NCBI GenBank assembly: GCA_036397995.1
Contig: DASWHX010000080.1
Span: 1 to 10,655, forward strand
DNA: 10,655 nucleotides
Reading direction: 5' to 3'
Source: DASWHX01 sp036397995
GTDB lineage: Bacteria; Bacteroidota; Bacteroidia; Cytophagales; Cyclobacteriaceae
In this document: one piece after another, positions 5,638-10,655 of the stretch
How the letters are laid out: each line of letters begins with the position of its first letter
Position numbering within the stretch: the first letter of the stretch is position 1
Translations under genes and position numbers: made by a program
Notes under the pieces: model-generated
Database searches by the model: none
Seen by the model: only the letters and a program-made list of their open reading frames with translations
What the model was told of the DNA's origin: nothing

Positions 5638-7021
5638 ATTTTTTTGTTAACATATTTTTAATTGGTTCAACTAACTGATCAATATCTCCAGCACCCACTG
5701 TTGCCAGCACTTCCAAATCTTTTTCAGCAGTTAACTTTCCGATCAATTCACCGTGTTTACAAAGTATTTTCTCTTTGGCTGTAATCCGGTCGAAAATGAT
5801 TTCAGAAGTAACGCCCGTTAACGGCAGTTCGCGCGCCGGATAGATGTCCAACAGGATCACCTTATCAGCCAGCGAGAGACTTTCCGCAAACTCAACAGTG
5901 AAATCGCGGGTGCGGCTAAACAGGTGAGGTTGAAACGCTACGGTAATTTTCTTGCCGGGATACAGGCTTCTCATTGATTTCAGAAATGCTTCTATTTCAA
6001 CCGGGTGATGGGCATAATCGTCCACATAAACGAGATTTTCTGATTTCAGGATGTATTCAAATCGTCGTTTTACTCCGGTATAAGTTTTAACGGCTGAAGA
6101 AATTTCTTCTTTGGATAATCCAAGTTTAAGGCAAACACCTACCGCGGCAATGAGGTTTTCCACGTTATGAAATCCGGGAACTGAAAGAGTAAGATCCTGA
6201 ATGGTGCCCATACCGTTCTGGTAATCAAAAATGAAATTACCGCCTTTAATTCTCAAGCCTTCCGATTTAAGATCTCCATCTACCCGGGAATATGTCTTCT
6301 TATCAACACCTTCCGGGACTTGAAATTTTGAAGCAATCCTATTGTTGATGAACAGAGTCCCTGCCTTCGCGATTTTCCCGGCAAATTCTTTGAATGATTC
6401 TTCCATGGTCAATTTATCACCATAGATATCCAGATGATCCGCGTCGGCTGAGGTAATCACGGCGATGTCAGGTTTTAGTTGAAGGAAAGAGCGATCAAAT
6501 TCGTCTGCTTCCGCTACAACCACTGCTTCTTTGCTTTCCGGGTTATGGTAAATGAAGTTGTTTTCATAATTAGTTGACACACCGCCCAGGAATGCGACCA
6601 TATCATGTCCATTTTGTTTCAGAATGTGGGCAATCATGCTGGAGGTAGTGGTTTTACCATGAGTTCCGGCTACCGCTATGGTGAATCTATTTTTAGTGAT
6701 TTGTCCCAGTACTTCAGACCGTTTTCTGATTTCAAATCCCTTTTCATTAAAGTAATTATATTCTTTGTGATCTTTTGGTATCGCGGGTGTAAATACTAGT
6801 AGTGTATTGTTTGCATCCCGGAATGACTGCGGAATCAGATTGACGTCATCTTCGTAATGAATCAGCATCCCTTCTGATTCCAGCTGAGCGGTTAAAGCAG
6901 TTTGGGTTCGGTCATAGCCGGCAACATTTTTACCCTGCAGAATAAACCACCTGGCAAGAGCACTCATACCGATGCCCCCGATGCCAATGAAGTAAATATT
7001 ATCTGTTTTGTTCAGATTCAT
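5621..7021 (-). CDS. murC: UDP-N-acetylmuramate--L-alanine ligase MurC
   Basis: Cytoplasmic ATP-dependent ligase that adds L-alanine to UDP-MurNAc, the first amino acid of the peptidoglycan stem. The N-terminal Rossmann domain has GIGGIGMSALARWF (13-26), the MurC-type nucleotide-sugar loop. The central ATPase domain has the P-loop GTHGKTTT (119-126) and the EADEFDRSFL block (171-180). The C-terminal domain carries DDYAHHP (334-340), diagnostic of MurC, and ends with ATVGAGDID (440-448). The length of 466 is typical. The start at ATG 7021 overlaps the murG stop as ATGA. The next gene is ftsQ directly, with neither murB nor ddl between as in proteobacterial clusters. Confidence 0.97.
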   Translation of the reverse strand: MNLNKTDNIYFIGIGGIGMSALARWFILQGKNVAGYDRTQTALTAQLESEGMLIHYEDDVNLIPQSFRDANNTLLVFTPAIPKDHKEYNYFNEKGFEIRKRSEVLGQITKNRFTIAVAGTHGKTTTSSMIAHILKQNGHDMVAFLGGVSTNYENNFIYHNPESKEAVVVAEADEFDRSFLQLKPDIAVITSADADHLDIYGDKLTMEESFKEFAGKIAKAGTLFINNRIASKFQVPEGVDKKTYSRVDGDLKSEGLRIKGGNFIFDYQNGMGTIQDLTLSVPGFHNVENLIAAVGVCLKLGLSKEEISSAVKTYTGVKRRFEYILKSENLVYVDDYAHHPVEIEAFLKSMRSLYPGKKITVAFQPHLFSRTRDFTVEFAESLSLADKVILLDIYPARELPLTGVTSEIIFDRITAKEKILCKHGELIGKLTAEKDLEVLATVGAGDIDQLVEPIKNMLTKKYELEK

Positions 7022-8130
7022 TTCAGTACGATTTTTAGCTGCTCAACTATCTCCCTCGCGGCATCAGTTTTAGCCATTGCGGAAGAGTTAGTTTTTAACT
7101 GCTCTTGTTTATCTGTATTATTCAAAAGTTCAAGGGCTTGCCGCACTAATTTCCCGACCGCCTCTTTATCCGGGATCATTAAAGCTGCATCCCTGGCCGC
7201 CAGATAATTTGCATTCCGCGTTTGGTGGTCCTCTGCCACATTGGGTGAAGGAACCAGAATGCTGGCTTTTCCTGCCACACATAATTCGGCGATGGTAAGG
7301 GCACCCGCCCGGGCGATTACTACATCAGCTGCTGAATAGGCGAGGTCAATGCGATCCAGGAATTTATGGATCCGAATCTCCGGGAAATTTATTCTCACTG
7401 ACCGCGAAATCATTTCCTCGTAATAAATCTGTCCCGTTTGCCAAATCATTTGAATTCCGGATTCAGCAAGCGTCTGCAAATTCCCGATTATGCTTTCATT
7501 GATAGACCTTGCTCCTAAACTTCCTCCCAACACCAGCAATGTTTTCCTGCCTGGATCCAGTTCGAAATAAGAGATTGCCTCACTTTTCTTATTTTCCAAA
7601 TTCATTATTTCCTTTCTGACAGGGTTGCCTGTGAGCACAAGCTTATCTTTAGAAAAGTATTTATCCATTTCTTCATAAGCCACACATATTTTGAATGCTT
7701 TCTTTCCCAGTATCTTGTTGGCAATCCCCGCGTAAGAGTTCTGCTCCTGGATTATCGTTGGAACGCCCATCTGTGCAGCCACCCATAGAACAGGAGCGCT
7801 GGCGTAGCCGCCAAATCCGATGGCCACATCAGGTCTAAATTCTTTAATTATCGACCGCGCCTTGAATAAACTGCTAATGAGCCTGAATGGAAACAGCAAA
7901 TTTGAAAAGGAAAGACTTCGCTGCAATCCGCGGATGTTGAGTCCAATAATTTTGTACCCATTTTCCGGAACTTTTGTCATTTCCATTTTTCCTTTGGCTC
8001 CCACAAACAGAATTTCAGGATTTCCGAATTGAAGTCGTAATTCGTGAGCAACTGCCAATGCAGGAAATACATGACCACCGGTTCCTCCACCACTGATAAT
8101 GAATCGATATGATTTCACTTCATTCATCAA
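7018..8130 (-). CDS. murG: UDP-GlcNAc:lipid I N-acetylglucosaminyltransferase MurG
   Basis: GT28-family glycosyltransferase that converts lipid I to lipid II on the inner face of the membrane, supplying the substrate used by FtsW and its partner. The glycine loop SGGGTGGHVFPALAVA (13-28), GFGGYASAP (105-113) and QEQNSYAGIANK (128-139) mark the lipid-side domain. GGSLGARSIN (202-211), ARAGALTIAE (273-282) and PSPNVAEDHQT (294-304) mark the UDP-GlcNAc domain. The frame as listed opens with TTG at 8130, but the next codon is ATG at 8127, forming TGATG with the ftsW stop. I judge that ATG the more likely start, which would give 369 residues. The 4-nt overlap with murC implies coupling downstream. 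Confidence 0.97.
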   Translation of the reverse strand: MMNEVKSYRFIISGGGTGGHVFPALAVAHELRLQFGNPEILFVGAKGKMEMTKVPENGYKIIGLNIRGLQRSLSFSNLLFPFRLISSLFKARSIIKEFRPDVAIGFGGYASAPVLWVAAQMGVPTIIQEQNSYAGIANKILGKKAFKICVAYEEMDKYFSKDKLVLTGNPVRKEIMNLENKKSEAISYFELDPGRKTLLVLGGSLGARSINESIIGNLQTLAESGIQMIWQTGQIYYEEMISRSVRINFPEIRIHKFLDRIDLAYSAADVVIARAGALTIAELCVAGKASILVPSPNVAEDHQTRNANYLAARDAALMIPDKEAVGKLVRQALELLNNTDKQEQLKTNSSAMAKTDAAREIVEQLKIVLK

Positions 8131-9284
8131 GCCGCTTTCGCAATATTTTTAAGTTCACCAGTTTGAATATTCCATTCCTCATCAACCTCACCCCTGCTTA
8201 CACTAAGAATTATGCCCAGAGAGATACCAGTAAATAAAAGGGACGTTCCGCCCATACTAACCAAAGGCAGCGGCAGTCCGGTTATCGGACCGAGACCAAC
8301 TGCCACACCCATATTCACCATGGCCTGGATTACGAGCGCGAAACTCAATCCTGCCGACAAAAGACCGCCGTAAGCACGCTGACTATTTGCTACGGTTACC
8401 ATACCACGGTATAACAAGGCCAGGTACAAGCTGATTACTATTAATGCCCCTATCATCCCATACTCTTCTACTATGATTGCGAAAATGAAATCTGAATACG
8501 GGTGGGGGAGAAAATTCCTTCTATCGCTTTGGCCCGGCCCTTTCCCTGTTATGCCCCCGGTTGATATCGCTATAAAAGATTGTTCAGCCTGGAATGGGAT
8601 TTCTTTTCTGTCCAGAAATGATTTAATCCGGTTAATTCCCGTTTCACCACGTTGTCCAACTGAAATAACGATACTACCGGCAAGCAAACCCACTACCATT
8701 AACATTGCCAGATATTTTACCGGAACTCTTCCAATAAACATTAACAGTACGCAAGTTGCAAACAGCAGGATTGCAGTTGACAAATTTGCCATACCTATAA
8801 GTCCGCAAATCACACCGCACCATAAAAGGATTGGGAACAGAGATTCCTTAAAGTCTTCAATATTTTGTTGTCTGCGGCTAAGCATACTTGCTAATGCGGC
8901 TATCAAAGCCAGTTTAGCTAAATCACTGGGTTGGAAAACCTGGTTAATAATTGGAATGGTAATCCATCTTGAAGCTTCGTTAACGTTGACTCCGGCCTTC
9001 CATGCATAGATTAATAAAGGGATAGATAGCCATAACGCTATTTTTGAAAGTTTTGAATAATACCTGTAGTCAATTTTATGAGCTACCCACATAGCAAAAA
9101 AGGAAAGAATAACGAGGAAGGTATGCTTGAATAAATAATATTCTGTGTTGCCTTCCATTCTGCGAAATGCCAAAGTTCCTGTTGCACTATATACGACCAG
9201 GATTGAAATCAAAGACAATGCAAATACTATAATCCAGATTACCGGATCACCCTGAAGATTTTTATCTACCCATTTCTTTATCAT
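8127..9284 (-). CDS. ftsW: Septal peptidoglycan glycosyltransferase FtsW (SEDS family)
   Basis: Multipass membrane protein that polymerises lipid II at the septum together with the division transpeptidase (FtsI/PBP3). About ten hydrophobic segments are visible, the first near 15-33. SEDS landmarks are WITIPIINQVFQPSDLAKL (107-125), the long extracytoplasmic loop at about 212-262, HPYSDFIFAIIVEEYG (261-276) with D265 at the position of the essential aspartate, and GLPLPLVSMGGTSLL (336-350). The length of 385 fits FtsW or RodA; the position between murD and murG makes it FtsW. ATG 9284 overlaps the murD stop as ATGA. A short hydrophilic C-terminal tail (about 364-385) follows the last membrane segment. 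Confidence 0.96.
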   Translation of the reverse strand: MIKKWVDKNLQGDPVIWIIVFALSLISILVVYSATGTLAFRRMEGNTEYYLFKHTFLVILSFFAMWVAHKIDYRYYSKLSKIALWLSIPLLIYAWKAGVNVNEASRWITIPIINQVFQPSDLAKLALIAALASMLSRRQQNIEDFKESLFPILLWCGVICGLIGMANLSTAILLFATCVLLMFIGRVPVKYLAMLMVVGLLAGSIVISVGQRGETGINRIKSFLDRKEIPFQAEQSFIAISTGGITGKGPGQSDRRNFLPHPYSDFIFAIIVEEYGMIGALIVISLYLALLYRGMVTVANSQRAYGGLLSAGLSFALVIQAMVNMGVAVGLGPITGLPLPLVSMGGTSLLFTGISLGIILSVSRGEVDEEWNIQTGELKNIAKAA

Positions 9285-10648
9285 AGCACACGGTTATTTT
9301 CCTTTTCCAATTCTTTTTTCAATTCCAGTACTTCATTTCTGAACTGATCACCCCGGTCTTCGTAATTTCTAAACAAGTCGAAACTTGCGCAGGCAGGAGA
9401 AAGCAGCACCGTATTTCCTTTTTGTGCAAGGGAAAAAGCTTTCCTGACCGCATCCTTAATGGTATGAGTGTCGGAAATTGATGGTACAACTCCCCGGAAA
9501 TAATTCAGGAGTTTGCTGTTATCTTTGCCTAAACACACAAGCGCCTTTACCTTCTCACGGGCAAATTCCCGCAGCTGATCATAATTGTTGCCTTTATCTT
9601 TACCACCTGCGATCCAGACAATGGCGGGATAACTTCCCAAGGCATAATAGGCAGAATCGACATTTGTTGCTTTGGAATCATTCACAAAGTCAATTCCCTT
9701 TATTGCTGTCACGTGTTCCATCCTATGCGGTGCATTCTTGAAGGATTTTATTCCTTCAAGAATACTTTGATGGCCTATTCCAAAATTCATAGCGCATAGT
9801 ATAGAAGCCATCATGTTAACCGCATTGTGGTTTCCTTTTAGGGGAAGTTCAATGGTATTAAACCTGTATTCTTTCTCCTTTAACCTGGTAGTAATTATAT
9901 CACCTTCCAAATAGCCACCTGTTTCAACTTCATTTCTTAAAGAAACCTTTATTACTTCGGGCAAAATATTTCGCGATTCAATTCTTGTTTTGATTATATC
10001 ATCATCATAATTACAAATGAAAGGATCACCTGCTTTCATGTTTTGAATTACCCGAAACTTGGAATTGATATAATTGGTTAGATCATTTCCGTATCTGTCC
10101 AGGTGATCTGGTGTGATGTTGAGCAGGACCGCGATATCCGCTTTGAGCTTATAGGACTGGTCCAGTTGGAAACTGCTAACCTCTACTACATAAACTTCTT
10201 TTGGATCATCGGCAATCATTCTGGCCAGGCTAAATCCAACGTTACCGGCCAGGCCTGCATCAATTCCCGCAGATTTCAATAAATGGTGAGTTAAAAGCGT
10301 TGTCGTAGTCTTACCGTTAGTACCGGTAATCAGAATAATTTTTGCTGAAGTGAACCTAGAAGCAAATTCAAGTTCTGAAATAACAGGTATGTTTTTCGAT
10401 CTGATTTTTGTAATGATTTCTGCATCCTCGGGTATCCCCGGACTTTTTATTACCTCTGCTGAATCAAAAATTATATCGGAATGCAGCCCTTCTTCATAAA
10501 TAATATTCCTCAGTTCCAATTCTTTTTTAAATTCTTCTTTAATTGATCCTGAATCGGAGACAAACACTTCATATCCCGTGGCTATCGCCAATATTGCGGC
10601 CCCAACACCACTTTCTCCAGCACCCAATATGGTTATCTTCTTTGCCAT
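9281..10648 (-). CDS. murD: UDP-N-acetylmuramoyl-L-alanine--D-glutamate ligase MurD
   Basis: Cytoplasmic ligase that adds D-glutamate to UDP-MurNAc-L-Ala using ATP. The N-terminal domain has GAGESGVGAAILA (9-21). The ATPase domain has the P-loop GTNGKTTTT (109-117), VEVSSFQLD (155-163), NITPDHLDRY (177-186), and a lysine at about 197 in the position usually carbamylated. The C-terminal domain has PHRMEHV (307-313), NDSKATN (323-329) and SPACASFDLF (417-426), which contact nucleotide and D-Glu in the family. The length of 455 is normal. The start at ATG 10648 is set by the conserved first strand (KKITILGAG) and lies 7 nt from the window edge, so its leader and the upstream gene are out of view. 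Confidence 0.97.
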   Translation of the reverse strand: MAKKITILGAGESGVGAAILAIATGYEVFVSDSGSIKEEFKKELELRNIIYEEGLHSDIIFDSAEVIKSPGIPEDAEIITKIRSKNIPVISELEFASRFTSAKIILITGTNGKTTTTLLTHHLLKSAGIDAGLAGNVGFSLARMIADDPKEVYVVEVSSFQLDQSYKLKADIAVLLNITPDHLDRYGNDLTNYINSKFRVIQNMKAGDPFICNYDDDIIKTRIESRNILPEVIKVSLRNEVETGGYLEGDIITTRLKEKEYRFNTIELPLKGNHNAVNMMASILCAMNFGIGHQSILEGIKSFKNAPHRMEHVTAIKGIDFVNDSKATNVDSAYYALGSYPAIVWIAGGKDKGNNYDQLREFAREKVKALVCLGKDNSKLLNYFRGVVPSISDTHTIKDAVRKAFSLAQKGNTVLLSPACASFDLFRNYEDRGDQFRNEVLELKKELEKENNRVL

Positions 10649-10655
10649 TATCTTA

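Overview
The window is the distal half of a division and cell wall (dcw) cluster from a member of the Bacteroidota, followed downstream by a short accessory island. I assign the phylum on four grounds. The gene order is murD-ftsW-murG-murC-ftsQ-ftsA-ftsZ with no murB or ddl between murC and ftsQ. FtsZ has a long acidic linker, a DVPAYLRK-type peptide and a terminal FLHDNVD. Shine-Dalgarno sequences are absent and leaders are A/T-rich. A TAnnTTTG-type -7 promoter element lies before the one intact accessory operon. I cannot name a genus.

Right part (1783-10648, all minus strand): seven genes read leftward as one tight operon. murD/ftsW and murG/murC overlap by 4 nt (ATGA). ftsW/murG share 1 nt (TGATG), murC and ftsQ overlap by 17 nt, and 30-nt gaps precede ftsA and ftsZ. 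MurD, MurC and MurG carry out cytoplasmic peptidoglycan precursor steps. FtsW is the SEDS glycosyltransferase of the divisome, FtsQ its bitopic scaffold subunit, and FtsA the membrane anchor of the FtsZ ring. A GC-rich stem with a T-rich tail on the minus strand (1704-1743) ends the operon. Upstream genes of the cluster lie beyond the right edge.

Left part (1-1700, genes on the plus strand, convergent with ftsZ): AT-rich accessory DNA. From the left edge it holds the C-terminal end of an antitoxin, a ParE/RelE-type toxin gene that has lost its middle, an imperfect hairpin resembling an integron attC site, a VOC/glyoxalase-like gene that has also lost its middle, and an intact PIN-domain protein whose gene overlaps a 50-codon small-protein gene (probable toxin-antitoxin pair). 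A second long imperfect hairpin follows.

The most interesting structure is the cassette-like arrangement. The PIN unit starts with GTTATGCA (795-802). Its last gene ends inside the exact inverted copy TGCATAAC (1469-1476), which is the relation expected between the start of an integron gene cassette and the R'' core of its own attC site. No integrase is visible, so if the reading is right this is an integrase-less cassette cluster parked just beyond the ftsZ terminator, carrying one live and two decayed genes or modules. Nothing in the dcw genes looks broken or unusual.
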